From: Chryseobacterium nakagawai
GTDB lineage: Bacteria; Bacteroidota; Bacteroidia; Flavobacteriales; Weeksellaceae
Assembly: GCF_900637665.1 (NCBI RefSeq)
Contig: NZ_LR134386.1
Coordinates: 856,001-920,000 of the forward strand
DNA: 64,000 bases
Direction: 5' to 3'
Within the stretch, counting starts at the first letter, position 1. Every line of letters begins with the position of its first letter. The position numbers were made by a program, and so were the translations under genes. Below, one piece after another: positions 30,873 to 40,620 of this stretch. The notes below the pieces were generated by a model. That model saw only the letters and a list, made by a program, of their open reading frames with translations, ran no database searches and had not been told where the DNA came from.

Positions 30873-33050
30873 ATGAAAATAAGAATATTTGTTATTTTCT
30901 GTTTGTTATCTGTTTGCATTCATGCTCAAAAAACAAATCTAGCTCCATCAAAACCTGTTACTGACAGATATTTTGAAACTAGCATTGTGGATGAATACAG
31001 AAATTTAGAAAATATAGAAGATGTCCAAACTCTAAATTGGATGAAGTCACAGACTGCATACACCAATTCTGTTCTTGATCGGATTCCGAAAAAGAATTAT
31101 TATTTAGAGAAAAGGTTAGAAATTGATAAGAGACAAGGCAGTTCTGTATCTAACTTAAAAATATCAGGTAATAATAAATATTTTTATTTAAAGAAGAAGG
31201 GAGATGAGAAAGTAGAGAAATTGTATTATCGCAATGGATTTACAGGGAAAGAAGAATTACTTTACGATCCTGCTCATTACAAAAGCACCGAAACTAACCA
31301 CAATTTTGTTATCAATAGTATAAATCCTAGTTGGGATGGTAATAAAATTGCTTTTTCCATGTCTGAAAAAGGGAATGAATTGGCAGATATACTTATTATG
31401 GATGTCAAAACAAAATATATTCATCCTGAAATTATTACGAATGGCGCTCCTGCTACTTTTAGTGGAATAAAATGGATAGATGATAACAGTGGCTTTTTCT
31501 ATGTTGCATTTTCGGTAACAGATCCTAAATCTAAAAATTTTTATAGAAATACACGAACTGTTTTGTATAAAATAGGTACGGACCCCAACACTATTCGTGA
31601 GGTTTTTTCTGCCAAAAATAATCCTAATCTCAACATCACTGAGGATCAGTATCCTATGATTTTAAATTTTGATTTAGATCAGGATTATTATATAGGAATG
31701 GTAGTAGATTATCAAACCTACAGAAAAACCTACATCATTAAGAAAAATGATTTACTAGATGGTAAGAATAATTGGAAAGCTCTTTCTGATCCAAGTGATA
31801 AAGCAAAAAGCCTAGAAGTACGAAAAGATCAGATTATATTTCAATCAAGCTATAATTCTCCATTTGTTAAGCTTTGTAAAACCAATATTAAAAACCCTGA
31901 CTTCAAGAATGCAGAGATTTTGATACCTGAAAAGAAGGATGAAATCATTAAAAGTTATGAGGTCACTAAGGATGGTATTTATTATACAACTACGAAAAAC
32001 GGAGTAGAATCTAAATTGTATTTATATAAAAACGGAATAGATACTCCTATTCAACTTCCTTATCCATCAGGGAATATTGGGTTAGAAGTTAAAGATGAAA
32101 AATCTTCAGATATATGGGTGACATGTTCAGGTTGGGCCAATGATGAACAGCGTTTTAGCTATGATTTAAAAACGAATACTTTCAAACCGGAAAATATTGC
32201 TCCGGTTGCAGAATATCCTGAATTTAAAAACATTGTAGTTAAAGAAATTACTATAAAGGCAAGAGATGGCGAAGAAGTTCCGGTGTCTTTAATTTATAAT
32301 AAAGACATTGTGAAAAATGGGAAAAATCCATTATTAATTGATTCTTACGGGTCTTATGGATTATCCAGTACTCCTTTTTTTGCCAAAACTTACTTATTGT
32401 GGGTAAATGAAGGAGGAATAGTAGCCATTGCCCATGTAAGAGGAGGTGGTGAAAAGGGCGACCAATGGAGGCTCGCAGGCTTTAAATCTACAAAGCCTAA
32501 TACGTGGCGAGACCTAATTGACTGTACAGAATATTTAATCAATGAAAAATATACTTCCAAAGAAAAGGTCGCTATCTGGGGAGCAAGTGCAGGAGGGATT
32601 ACCGTGGGACGAGCTATGACCGAAAGGCCAGATCTTTTTAAGGCTGTTATTGCAGAAGTGGGAGCATTGAATATGCTTAGAGATGAAGCCGCTGTCAATA
32701 GCCAGCCCAAAGAATTTGGATCTGTAAAAGATCCGGAAGAGTTCAAAGGAGTGTTGGAAATGGATGCTTATCAAAATATAAAAAAGGGGATACAATATCC
32801 TGCTACCTTTATTACTGGAGGAATGAATGATCAGAGAGTAACCCCATGGATGCCTACAAAATTTGCGGCTAAATTAATAGCTGATAACGCTTCTGATAAT
32901 CCTATATTATTGAAAATAGACTTTGAAGGAGGACATTCCGGTAATGTTCCTATAGCACAGAGATATGCCAATATAGGAGATATGTTTGAATTTGCACTAT
33001 GGCAACTAGGACATCCTGACTACCAGCCTAAAGAAGAAATAAAAAAATAA
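30873..33050 (+). CDS. Exported prolyl oligopeptidase (S9 family)
   Basis: A 725-residue serine peptidase. Signal peptide MKIRIFVIFCLLSVCIHAQ, so it acts outside the cytoplasm. Beta-propeller region about 70-420, alpha/beta hydrolase domain about 450-715. Catalytic triad: Ser572 in WGASAGG, Asp653 in MNDQRV and His688 in GGHSG. Known of the family: cleaves after proline in short peptides. A prolyl oligopeptidase removes the leader in some class III lanthipeptide systems. Here it lies between the precursor (12 nt) and LanB (its stop codon is directly followed by the LanB ATG), so it belongs to the system, and the core has Pro residues. It may trim or break down the exported product. Confidence 0.92.
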   Translation: MKIRIFVIFCLLSVCIHAQKTNLAPSKPVTDRYFETSIVDEYRNLENIEDVQTLNWMKSQTAYTNSVLDRIPKKNYYLEKRLEIDKRQGSSVSNLKISGNNKYFYLKKKGDEKVEKLYYRNGFTGKEELLYDPAHYKSTETNHNFVINSINPSWDGNKIAFSMSEKGNELADILIMDVKTKYIHPEIITNGAPATFSGIKWIDDNSGFFYVAFSVTDPKSKNFYRNTRTVLYKIGTDPNTIREVFSAKNNPNLNITEDQYPMILNFDLDQDYYIGMVVDYQTYRKTYIIKKNDLLDGKNNWKALSDPSDKAKSLEVRKDQIIFQSSYNSPFVKLCKTNIKNPDFKNAEILIPEKKDEIIKSYEVTKDGIYYTTTKNGVESKLYLYKNGIDTPIQLPYPSGNIGLEVKDEKSSDIWVTCSGWANDEQRFSYDLKTNTFKPENIAPVAEYPEFKNIVVKEITIKARDGEEVPVSLIYNKDIVKNGKNPLLIDSYGSYGLSSTPFFAKTYLLWVNEGGIVAIAHVRGGGEKGDQWRLAGFKSTKPNTWRDLIDCTEYLINEKYTSKEKVAIWGASAGGITVGRAMTERPDLFKAVIAEVGALNMLRDEAAVNSQPKEFGSVKDPEEFKGVLEMDAYQNIKKGIQYPATFITGGMNDQRVTPWMPTKFAAKLIADNASDNPILLKIDFEGGHSGNVPIAQRYANIGDMFEFALWQLGHPDYQPKEEIKK

Positions 33051-35243
33051 ATGTCTCGTTTTCCTTATCAATTTTTCGAAGAATATATTGTACGTACTCC
33101 TTTATTTTCATGTAAAAGATTTCTTGAAGCGGTAAATAAAGATAAAATTTCTGATGAAGAATTAAAAAATGAAATTGCCGCTCAATCGGTTTTTCTGGAA
33201 GCAATTTATTTAGCTTCACCTGATTTGTATGAGGAAATTACAAGATGGCTTTACTCAGAAAAAGACCTTTTACCAAAAGAACACCAAAAACTAAAACATA
33301 CTTTATTAAAATACTATAGCCGAATGAGTACCCGTTGTACGCCATTCGGCTTATTTTCTGGAGTTGGGCTAGGGGAGTTTAGGGAAGACTATGACAACTC
33401 AGAATTGCATAATGATAATGTAATTCGGGATACAAAATTGGATATGTATTTTCTGGTATCTCTGGCTCAATATTTCGTTAAAAAAAAAGAGATAAGAGAT
33501 AAGCTGTTGTTTTATCCTAATAATACGATTGATAGAGTAGGAAAAAAAATACGATATATAGAGTATCAATATTCAGGAGGTAAAAGAGATTACATTATCT
33601 CATCGGCTCCGCTTTCTGAAGAATTGCAAGAATTATTACAATTTTCAAAACAAGGAAAGACCATACAGGAACTTTCAGAAATCCTTATTTCGGAAGAAAT
33701 AACTCAAGAAGAGGCCTCAGAGTTTATAGAAGAACTGATTGATAATCAGGTTCTAGTAAGTGAGATTGAACCTAATGTTTCAGGAATGGATTTTTTAGAT
33801 ATTATCATTTCTGTTTTAGAAAGACTCAAGGCAAATGAAGTCAATATTTTGATTTCTATAAAAGATAGACTTAATAAGTTAGATCAAAATATAGGAAATG
33901 AGGTTTCAGACTATGTTGAGATTGAAGATCTCATTGCATCTTTTGGAATAGAATATGAACGGAAATATCTATTTCAAACCGACTTATATTATAGACATCA
34001 ATTGGCTTTATCATCGTCTTGGAAAAAAGATATTAAAAGAGCATTTAGTTTTTTGAATAAAATAACCCTAGCTCAAGAAGATACTCGTTTAGAAAAATTC
34101 AAGAAAGCTTTTTATGACCGATTTGAAACAGAGGAAATATCATTGCAATATGTTCTAGATTCTGAGATAGGTATTGGTTATAAACAAAATATATCAATAA
34201 GAGGAGTTCATCCGTATTTAGACGACCTAGGACTTCCAATCTCTAAAAGAAATAAAAAGATAAGTATTGAGCTGAATCTGATTCAAAAGATCCTTAATGA
34301 GAAGTTACAGGATGCATTATTAGAAAACCAATACAGGATAGAATTATCGGATGATGATTTTGAAGGCTTAGAAGAAAATTGGCAAGATCTACCTGATACA
34401 ATCTCTTTTTTGACAGAAATTATATCAGAGGATAATAAAGAAAAATTATTCTTAAATGGGAGTACAGGAAGTAGTGCTGCCAATTTATTAGGAAGATTTT
34501 GTTCTGAAAAATCTGAAATACATAAGCTTACCAAAGCTATTGCCGATAAAGAAGAAGCTTTGAATCCTGAATACATTTTGGCAGAGGTAATTCACTTACC
34601 TGAAGCCAGAATCGGTAATGTGGTGAGAAGACCTACAATAAGGAATTATGAAATTCCCTACATGGCACAATCTGTTTTGCCGGAAGAAAACCAAATAACA
34701 CTAGATGATCTTTATATTTCATTGCAAGGCAATAGATTTGTTTTACGATCCAAAAGGCTTAATAAAGAAATAAGACCGTATTTGACAAATGCTCATAATT
34801 ATTTTCAAAATACACTACCCGTTTATCATTTCCTTTCTGATCTGTATTCTCAGGAAATAAGAAAAGGATTGTATTTTGATTGGGGAGGATTGAATGATAT
34901 TTACAGATTTCTACCAAGAGTAGAATATAAAAATATCATTCTTGTAAAAGCTCGTTGGAAAATCTCAGATAAAGAGATTATCTTTTTAGATGAGTTTATT
35001 TTAGATCAAGCTAACTTTTTATCCGAACTAAAAAACTGGAGGACCAAAAGGAAAGTTCCTACATGGATACAATGGGCAGAGTCAGATAATACTTTAGCTC
35101 TACACCTTGACAATTACGATATGGCCATGCTTTTTATCCAGGCCGTTAAAAAGAAAAGAACAATCATGATAGAAGAGTTTTTATATAATGAAAATGAAAA
35201 CTTTAAACATGAATTTGTTTTTGCAATGTATAAATTAAAATAA
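33051..35243 (+). CDS. Split lantibiotic dehydratase, glutamylation part (LanB N-domain)
   Basis: A 730-residue cytoplasmic protein. It matches the N-terminal (glutamyl-transfer) domain of class I LanB: YYSRMSTRCTPFGLFSGVGLG (about 89-107), NRFVLRSKRLNKEIRPYLTNAHNY, and a C-terminal part on substrate handling. Known of the family: it moves glutamate from Glu-tRNA to Ser/Thr of the peptide. The start ATG follows the previous stop codon with no gap. Ordinary LanB proteins are about 1000 residues and carry the elimination domain. Here that domain is the next gene, 3 nt downstream, so the enzyme is split as in pinensin-type loci. Confidence 0.9.
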   Translation: MSRFPYQFFEEYIVRTPLFSCKRFLEAVNKDKISDEELKNEIAAQSVFLEAIYLASPDLYEEITRWLYSEKDLLPKEHQKLKHTLLKYYSRMSTRCTPFGLFSGVGLGEFREDYDNSELHNDNVIRDTKLDMYFLVSLAQYFVKKKEIRDKLLFYPNNTIDRVGKKIRYIEYQYSGGKRDYIISSAPLSEELQELLQFSKQGKTIQELSEILISEEITQEEASEFIEELIDNQVLVSEIEPNVSGMDFLDIIISVLERLKANEVNILISIKDRLNKLDQNIGNEVSDYVEIEDLIASFGIEYERKYLFQTDLYYRHQLALSSSWKKDIKRAFSFLNKITLAQEDTRLEKFKKAFYDRFETEEISLQYVLDSEIGIGYKQNISIRGVHPYLDDLGLPISKRNKKISIELNLIQKILNEKLQDALLENQYRIELSDDDFEGLEENWQDLPDTISFLTEIISEDNKEKLFLNGSTGSSAANLLGRFCSEKSEIHKLTKAIADKEEALNPEYILAEVIHLPEARIGNVVRRPTIRNYEIPYMAQSVLPEENQITLDDLYISLQGNRFVLRSKRLNKEIRPYLTNAHNYFQNTLPVYHFLSDLYSQEIRKGLYFDWGGLNDIYRFLPRVEYKNIILVKARWKISDKEIIFLDEFILDQANFLSELKNWRTKRKVPTWIQWAESDNTLALHLDNYDMAMLFIQAVKKKRTIMIEEFLYNENENFKHEFVFAMYKLK

Positions 35244-35246
35244 ATA

Positions 35247-36086
35247 TTGATGATAAGAAAGTTTATTCCCGGAAGTGAGTGGCTATATGTCAAAATTTAT
35301 ACAGGAGTGAAAACAGCAGATGTTATTTTGGATGAGGCTCTAGTCCCTTTATTACAGAAGCTGCAAGAGGAAGACCTGATAAAGAAATGGTTTTTTATTC
35401 GTTATTATGATCCACGGGTCCATCTTCGACTTCGTTTTGAACTTTCAGACCTTAATAATTTTAGTAGGGTGGTTTCGTTAATAAATAACTCCCTGGAGGA
35501 ATATAGAGATTCTGGAGAAGTATCGGAATGTATCATAGATGTTTACCGGAGAGAAATTGAACGATATGGAGAAAAAACAATGGAAGAAGCTGAGCTTTTA
35601 TTTTGGAAAAGCAGTGAGTGTATACTTTATGAATATCTTCATTTCGATGATGAAGAAAAAATTATGGTATGCCTTTATTATATTGATAAGGTATTAGAAT
35701 ATCTAGGGTTGTCCATGGAAGAAAAACTAAATTGGATCCACGAATTTAATCTTGCTTTTAAACAGGAATTCAATGCAGATAAAAAGCTAAATACTCAGCT
35801 TGATAAAAAATATAGAATATTTATTACTAAATATCAGGACTTTATTGAATTGGAGGATTATATTCCTTTTAGATCCGATATACTAAATAATATTCATGAA
35901 TCTAAGGAAGCCCTGCAACATATAAAACATCATTCAAACTCTCTTCAGCACTTTTTTTCTAGTGTATTTCATATGCATATCAATCGAATTTTTGTTTCAA
36001 ATCAACGACTGTTTGAAATGATTGTTTATGATTATTTATTCAGATATTATAAGAGCCTGGCTTTTAGAAGTAACAGAACGATATAA
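35247..36086 (+). CDS. Split lantibiotic dehydratase, elimination part (SpaB C-terminal domain)
   Basis: A 279-residue cytoplasmic protein of the thiopeptide-type/SpaB_C domain family, which removes glutamate to leave dehydroalanine or dehydrobutyrine. The N-terminus IRKFIPGSEWLYVKIYTG and the segment WFFIRYYDPRVHLRLRFEL are family landmarks, including the conserved Arg and His of the elimination site. It starts 3 nt after the N-domain gene. No LanC cyclase, LanT exporter or further gene follows on this strand. The export genes of the left arm may serve this peptide as well. Confidence 0.9.
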   Translation: MMIRKFIPGSEWLYVKIYTGVKTADVILDEALVPLLQKLQEEDLIKKWFFIRYYDPRVHLRLRFELSDLNNFSRVVSLINNSLEEYRDSGEVSECIIDVYRREIERYGEKTMEEAELLFWKSSECILYEYLHFDDEEKIMVCLYYIDKVLEYLGLSMEEKLNWIHEFNLAFKQEFNADKKLNTQLDKKYRIFITKYQDFIELEDYIPFRSDILNNIHESKEALQHIKHHSNSLQHFFSSVFHMHINRIFVSNQRLFEMIVYDYLFRYYKSLAFRSNRTI

Positions 36087-36132
36087 TATGGGGAATATTT
36101 AATCCATATCCCACTATAATTTGGGCTCAAAG

Positions 36133-36168
36133 AAATTCCCATTTCTATTTAAAATAGATGGGGAATTT
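36133..36168 (+). terminator. Hairpin after the lanthipeptide-like operon (weak terminator)
   Basis: AAATTCCC pairs with GGGAATTT across a 20-nt loop that itself can partly pair (TCTATTT with AAATAGA). It lies 47 nt after the stop codon. No T run follows, so termination is uncertain. Confidence 0.4.
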
Positions 36169-36442
36169 AATGAAAGAGTAGGAGAGGAATAGTGGAGATA
36201 TTTTGAATTTTCGGAAGGATAACTCTAATTTTTTACTCATTCAAAATCCAGAATAAATGGAATATTTTATGTTTAAATAAATATTTGGTTTTGTAAATTT
36301 TTCGCAGTTTAACTATAATTTGTTTATTATTTTAATAGTATATGTAAGGTGTGATTGTAATTCATGTTAACTACTGTCGAACTCAAAAAAACTTAAAAAA
36401 TCATAAAGTTTTCATAAAGTTTCAAAAAAGAAAAGAAATGTT
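36169..36442. other. Intergenic, no gene seen
   Basis: AT-rich region between the LanB operon hairpin and the small-RNA promoter. It holds direct repeats of CATAAAGTTT (36402-36422 area) but no coding frame of note. Confidence 0.5.
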
Positions 36443-36472
36443 TTTGTATTTATAAAATATGTCGTACTTTTA
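36443..36472 (+). promoter_or_regulatory. Promoter of the small-RNA candidate
   Basis: TTTG (36443-36446), 18 nt, TACTTTTA (36465-36472), one mismatch from TAnnTTTG. Confidence 0.5.
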
Positions 36473-36477
36473 CATCG

Positions 36478-36566
36478 CCTTGAATGAGGGAACAAGTCAA
36501 GGTAATAAATTTTTTTTCATCATTTGTGTTTTTAGAATCGTATCGCCTGATACGATTCTTTTTTTA
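36478..36566 (+). ncRNA. Small RNA candidate, antisense to the end of the DUF3810 gene
   Basis: About 90 nt. A 5' hairpin (CCTTGA 36478-36483 with TCAAGG 36497-36502), a U-rich single strand, then a strong terminator hairpin (11-bp stem AGAATCGTATC/GATACGATTCT, 36534-36544 with 36549-36559) followed by seven T on the plus strand. A promoter match lies just upstream. The terminator works only on the plus strand, where no protein gene needs it. The last 70 nt are complementary to the 3' end of the DUF3810 gene. No known RNA family recognised. Confidence 0.5.
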
Positions 36567-37630
36567 TGCCTATTTTCATAGTTTAGAAGGAGATCAATAA
36601 AGTAAGAATACGTCACTGAACCTTCCTGTTGGTTGCTCTTCAGAAACAGATTATTCGTGAATCCAAAGAAGTTATCCAACCAACCCTGATGCCTGAGTAC
36701 AAAACTTTTCTCATAAGCCTGGTCTCTTTTCATTCCGGGAGAGTAATTTTGGATAACTGATTTTACAAATTCCGGATCTTTATCAACTATAAAATGTAAA
36801 AGACTTTTCAATGTAAAATATTCAGTACTGTATCGTAGCTCAGAATTACTGGAATGAACTCCTATCAGATACCCAATAAAATTAGCCTCCTGTTCTCTCG
36901 CGAAACCAAGTTGATGAGAACTTTCATGGGCTGTTGTAAAAGGGATGAAAGTATGGGGCAATTCAGCGTTATATTGTGCTTCTGCGGTAAAAGGATTATA
37001 ATATCCTAATATCCCAGTAAAGTTCATTACATTTTTAAATAAACTAGGTTTAATAGAAAGAATTTGAGGCGCCTTTTTATCCGAAATATATTTTGGAAGC
37101 TGAGTTTGCCGGAATAAAATTTCCTGTTGTACTGCCCTAAGATTGGTGACAATGAAGATCCCATTATGGTCCTCATGTATCGATGCACGGGTAAGTTTAC
37201 ATTTTTCCAGATAATGTAAGGCCAGTTTTTTTGCTTTATTTAGGTCAGGAGTATCTTGACTGGAAAGTTTCTTAATGATTGGAGTCTGGAAATAAAGCAT
37301 TCCCCAGAATATCTGATAAGTAAAGTAAAAGATGTTTACAATGATAAGGATTCTTAACAGTGAAGTATTCCTGTTTTTCTTTTTAAATAACGCAATAAGG
37401 CTATATAAAAGAACAATTCCCAATACGACATAGATAATGTCTCCCACTGAAAAAGAAAGCCCACTGAAGATCATCTGATGAAGTCTTTTCTGGAACTCGA
37501 AGAATTTTTCAAAAAAAGAAATCATCAATAAAGATTTTGAAAAACCATAAAACAAAAGAAATTGGGCAAGTAATACACCTGCCCAAAATCTTTTCTTCTT
37601 ATATATAGGTAGTCTATTTTTAGTGTGCAC
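36497..37630 (-). CDS. DUF3810 membrane protein with zinc-peptidase motif
   Basis: A 377-residue protein. Three hydrophobic segments in the first 125 residues, then a soluble domain with [17 protein letters not shown], an HExxH zinc motif with a downstream Glu, typical of DUF3810. Probably a membrane-bound metallopeptidase, substrate unknown. Its start overlaps the end of the MFS gene by 11 nt. The last 20 codons coincide with a hairpin that forms a terminator on the opposite strand. Confidence 0.85.
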   Translation of the reverse strand: MHTKNRLPIYKKKRFWAGVLLAQFLLFYGFSKSLLMISFFEKFFEFQKRLHQMIFSGLSFSVGDIIYVVLGIVLLYSLIALFKKKNRNTSLLRILIIVNIFYFTYQIFWGMLYFQTPIIKKLSSQDTPDLNKAKKLALHYLEKCKLTRASIHEDHNGIFIVTNLRAVQQEILFRQTQLPKYISDKKAPQILSIKPSLFKNVMNFTGILGYYNPFTAEAQYNAELPHTFIPFTTAHESSHQLGFAREQEANFIGYLIGVHSSNSELRYSTEYFTLKSLLHFIVDKDPEFVKSVIQNYSPGMKRDQAYEKSFVLRHQGWLDNFFGFTNNLFLKSNQQEGSVTYSYFIDLLLNYENRHKKRIVSGDTILKTQMMKKNLLP

Positions 37631-39389
37631 CTTCGGATTCTAAAACGTCAACATTAATTCCCTGTCTAAATAAAGATTTTTTAGCCAGATAAGCAAATAA
37701 AGTAATGTAAACAAAGCACAATACAGGAATTACATAGGAGCTGTGAATTCCGATAATGTCAGAAAGCTTACCCTGAAGCGGTGGAATAATACCCCCTCCA
37801 AGAATCATCATTACAAGGAATGCAGATCCCTGAGCGGTATATTTTCCTAAACCGGTAATGGCCAGTGTAAAAATAGATGGCCACATGATACTGCAGGCAA
37901 GACCTCCGGAAAGGAATGCATAGATCGCCACATTTCCTGTAGTTAATAATCCTGTGATCATAGCAGCAGTTCCAAATAATCCAAAAATAATTAGCGTTAA
38001 TGCCGGTTTATTTTTACTGATTAGGAATAATATAACCTGGATAGCCACACAAACTGCATAAAAATATAGATGTGACATGTCTTTTTGAGCAATCGTATTG
38101 ATTCCAATAATCACAGAAAAAGCAATAAAAGGAACAATGATAGTAGCAATGGTCTGTTGTTGTTTATTCAGGTTAAAAACCGCGATAGCACCGGTCCATC
38201 GTCCAATCATTAAACTTCCCCAATACATGGAAATATAAGGTGCAAGATCAGAAGACTGATGTCCCCCGAATTCAGGCATGCTTAAAAGTTCTCCAAGATT
38301 ACTTCCTATGGCAACTTCCACTCCTACATAAGCAAGAATAGCGATCATCCCCAATACAAGCTGTGGATATTTCATAGCGCCCCAACCTTCAGCGTTTTTC
38401 TTAGCACTGGAGTTGGCAAATACAAGAGAGATAATAACAACAAGTAATGCACCTCCCAGATACATCATTCTTTTTTTCTCTAACGGATGCTTAACAGACT
38501 CCAATTCTGTTTTCTTATCTGTAATATGTTGTTTGAGTTCTGTGATTTTTGCAGCATCAGTTTCCTTCTCTACAGATTGATCTAATACTGTGATTTCATT
38601 GCCCAAAATTTCAATGGTTTTAGCTTCATCAGAATTATAGCTGCTGAATACTGGAATAAAGAAAAGAATAACAAGAACTGTCATTGCAATCAATGTTTTT
38701 CTTGCTTTTCCAGCTTTTTCCATAGGTTCAGTAGAAATTCCATCAGGAAGCTTCTTTGAGAAGTAAAAGATCCCGGCAGCAATCAGGAAAAGAGCTCCTA
38801 CTGCTGTATAAAGAAGGATTACTTTATCAAGAGCAAGATGTTTGATCTGGTCGTCATCTACTGTCGCTGTAGTTCCAAAAAGTGCCAGTCCAACGATAAT
38901 TGGCCCGATGGATGTTCCAAAAGAGTTGATTCCTCCCGCAAGATTCTGTCTGCTGGCTCCTGTTTTAGGGTCTCCTAACAATACAGCAAAAGGGTTTGCA
39001 GCAGTCTGTTGAATAGAGAAACCTAGTGCAACCACAAAGAGTCCGATGAGCATACCATAATATACATTACTTTTAACGGCAATAATCATAATGGCAGCAC
39101 CAAGGGCTGAGAGGAGAAGTCCGTAGACAATACTCTTCTTATAACCCCATTTTCCGATAATGTCAATTCCTTTTATGGTACTGGATATAAAAAGCAATAA
39201 AGCTCCCAGGAAATAAGCAGTATAAAAAGCAAAATCTATTAACTGAGACTGAAATTGGTCGAGAGAAAAATAGTTTTTACAGAAGGGGATGAAAATACTA
39301 TTGCCGGCAGCAATAAAACCCCAGAAAAAAAATACAAGTACAAGTGTGTACAGTGCCGGGTAATTAGTCGGCTGGTTGGTTTTTGACAT
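37620..39389 (-). CDS. Sugar:proton symporter of the FucP/MFS family
   Basis: A 589-residue inner-membrane transporter. The segment [37 protein letters not shown] is the signature of the fucose/glucose/galactose MFS group. About 12 membrane segments plus two extra hydrophobic stretches flanking a hydrophilic coiled-coil insert in the middle (about 245-300; [23 protein letters not shown]). The insert makes it about 150 residues longer than FucP-type proteins (about 430-440). Likely imports a hexose. The precise sugar is unknown. Second to last gene of a four-gene operon with GtrA, plsC and DUF3810. Confidence 0.88.
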   Translation of the reverse strand: MSKTNQPTNYPALYTLVLVFFFWGFIAAGNSIFIPFCKNYFSLDQFQSQLIDFAFYTAYFLGALLLFISSTIKGIDIIGKWGYKKSIVYGLLLSALGAAIMIIAVKSNVYYGMLIGLFVVALGFSIQQTAANPFAVLLGDPKTGASRQNLAGGINSFGTSIGPIIVGLALFGTTATVDDDQIKHLALDKVILLYTAVGALFLIAAGIFYFSKKLPDGISTEPMEKAGKARKTLIAMTVLVILFFIPVFSSYNSDEAKTIEILGNEITVLDQSVEKETDAAKITELKQHITDKKTELESVKHPLEKKRMMYLGGALLVVIISLVFANSSAKKNAEGWGAMKYPQLVLGMIAILAYVGVEVAIGSNLGELLSMPEFGGHQSSDLAPYISMYWGSLMIGRWTGAIAVFNLNKQQQTIATIIVPFIAFSVIIGINTIAQKDMSHLYFYAVCVAIQVILFLISKNKPALTLIIFGLFGTAAMITGLLTTGNVAIYAFLSGGLACSIMWPSIFTLAITGLGKYTAQGSAFLVMMILGGGIIPPLQGKLSDIIGIHSSYVIPVLCFVYITLFAYLAKKSLFRQGINVDVLESEGAH

Positions 39390-39429
39390 ATTTTATTGAA
39401 AATTTCGCAAACAAATATAACTAATTCTT

Positions 39430-40158
39430 TTAAATAGAATGCTCTGTCAAAGTTTTTTTAATTACTTGATAAGCCTCTGCTTTTAAGTCTTTTGGAGAAT
39501 TAGTAGGTTCTATAATTCCATTGAAATAGACCTTTACTCTTCCAGGATAACCCTTAGAGCTATCAAAAGGAAACATTTCTTTAAGTCCTATAAAGGTATA
39601 AACAGCAATTGGAGAGTTATGTTTTGATGCTAACATAAACGCCCCGTCTTTAAAGTCATCCAGAATAATAGACGTGCCATCCGGTACACCTCCTTCAGGA
39701 AAAATGGCAATACTGTTGCCTTCCTCCATTTTTTCAGCACATCTGCGGTATACATCAGCACGGCTTTTTGCGCTTGATCTGTCTACCATTACACATATTC
39801 TTTGATAAATAGTTCCGAAAATAGGAATCTTAACAAGTTCTTTTTTTCCAACAAAACAAATTGGGTGATGCGGAAAAAGAATGCAGGTGAGCATAATATC
39901 CATAATAGAAGTATGATTCGAGATGAAAACATATTCTTTGTTTCTGTCTTTTTCTTGCTCAGAAAGTTTAATGAGATCATATCGGAAGCCCATGCCGTAA
40001 AACATGCCGAAACACCATAAACGGACAAACTTATAAGCGTATTTATAATGCTTCTTACTAAAAGATAAAATATAAACGGGGATCCCAAGAGTGGTTGTTA
40101 GAACAAATGCTAATAACAACAGCCAAAATCTCCAGAGATAATTCAAAATTTTTGCCAC
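39430..40158 (-). CDS. plsC: 1-acyl-sn-glycerol-3-phosphate acyltransferase
   Basis: A 242-residue membrane-bound enzyme that acylates lysophosphatidic acid to phosphatidic acid in phospholipid synthesis. N-terminal membrane anchor (about 5-30), catalytic motif NHTSIMD (NHx4D, around residue 81), the FPEG motif in IAIFPEGGVPDG (around 152) and the variable third motif near VDRSSAKS. Starts 3 nt after the GtrA gene. Confidence 0.93.
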   Translation of the reverse strand: MAKILNYLWRFWLLLLAFVLTTTLGIPVYILSFSKKHYKYAYKFVRLWCFGMFYGMGFRYDLIKLSEQEKDRNKEYVFISNHTSIMDIMLTCILFPHHPICFVGKKELVKIPIFGTIYQRICVMVDRSSAKSRADVYRRCAEKMEEGNSIAIFPEGGVPDGTSIILDDFKDGAFMLASKHNSPIAVYTFIGLKEMFPFDSSKGYPGRVKVYFNGIIEPTNSPKDLKAEAYQVIKKTLTEHSI

Positions 40159-40161
40159 AGT

Positions 40162-40620
40162 TTAACCGTTAAAAATTACTTTCTTTTTTACCGAATAATT
40201 AAGAATGGAAACCAATAGAATGGCTGCAATCTTACTTGTTATTTCCGGACTCAAGGTATAAAAAATTAAATTGATATTATCTTTAAATATAAAACTGTAA
40301 AATATCTGGAAGAAACCAAGGCTTAATAAAGTGGAGAAAAAAGATACTGCCATAAAATAAGCAAACTCTTTTTTCTTTGAGTGCTTTCCTCTTTCAAAAA
40401 CAAACCAGATGCTCAGAAAATAATTGCTGATGATCCCGCAACTGGTAGAGAAAATATTGCTTAAAGGATAATGTATACCATGAAAATTAGTTTCTCTAGC
40501 AAGGAAGTGAGGCAGGTAAGTGCTGAATATTTTAAAGCTGCCAATCTCCACAATGGCACTCAGTCCTCCGGCAATAATGAAGAACAAAACCTGTTTCTGG
40601 CGTATGAGTATTTCTTTCAT
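40162..40620 (-). CDS. GtrA-family membrane protein
   Basis: A 152-residue protein with four hydrophobic segments. VLFFIIAGGLSAIVEIGSFKIF, the NYFLSIWFVFERGKHSKKKEFAYFMAVS segment (family hallmark NYxLxxxWVF) and the end ILNYSVKKKVIF fit GtrA. Family members move or support transfer of polyprenyl-linked sugars in envelope glycan synthesis. First gene of the operon with plsC. Confidence 0.9.
   Translation of the reverse strand: MKEILIRQKQVLFFIIAGGLSAIVEIGSFKIFSTYLPHFLARETNFHGIHYPLSNIFSTSCGIISNYFLSIWFVFERGKHSKKKEFAYFMAVSFFSTLLSLGFFQIFYSFIFKDNINLIFYTLSPEITSKIAAILLVSILNYSVKKKVIFNG

Noticed and set aside
36534..36566. Hairpin as terminator of the DUF3810 gene
   Set aside because: It lies inside that gene's coding end, and its T run is on the opposite strand, so it fits a plus-strand transcript instead.
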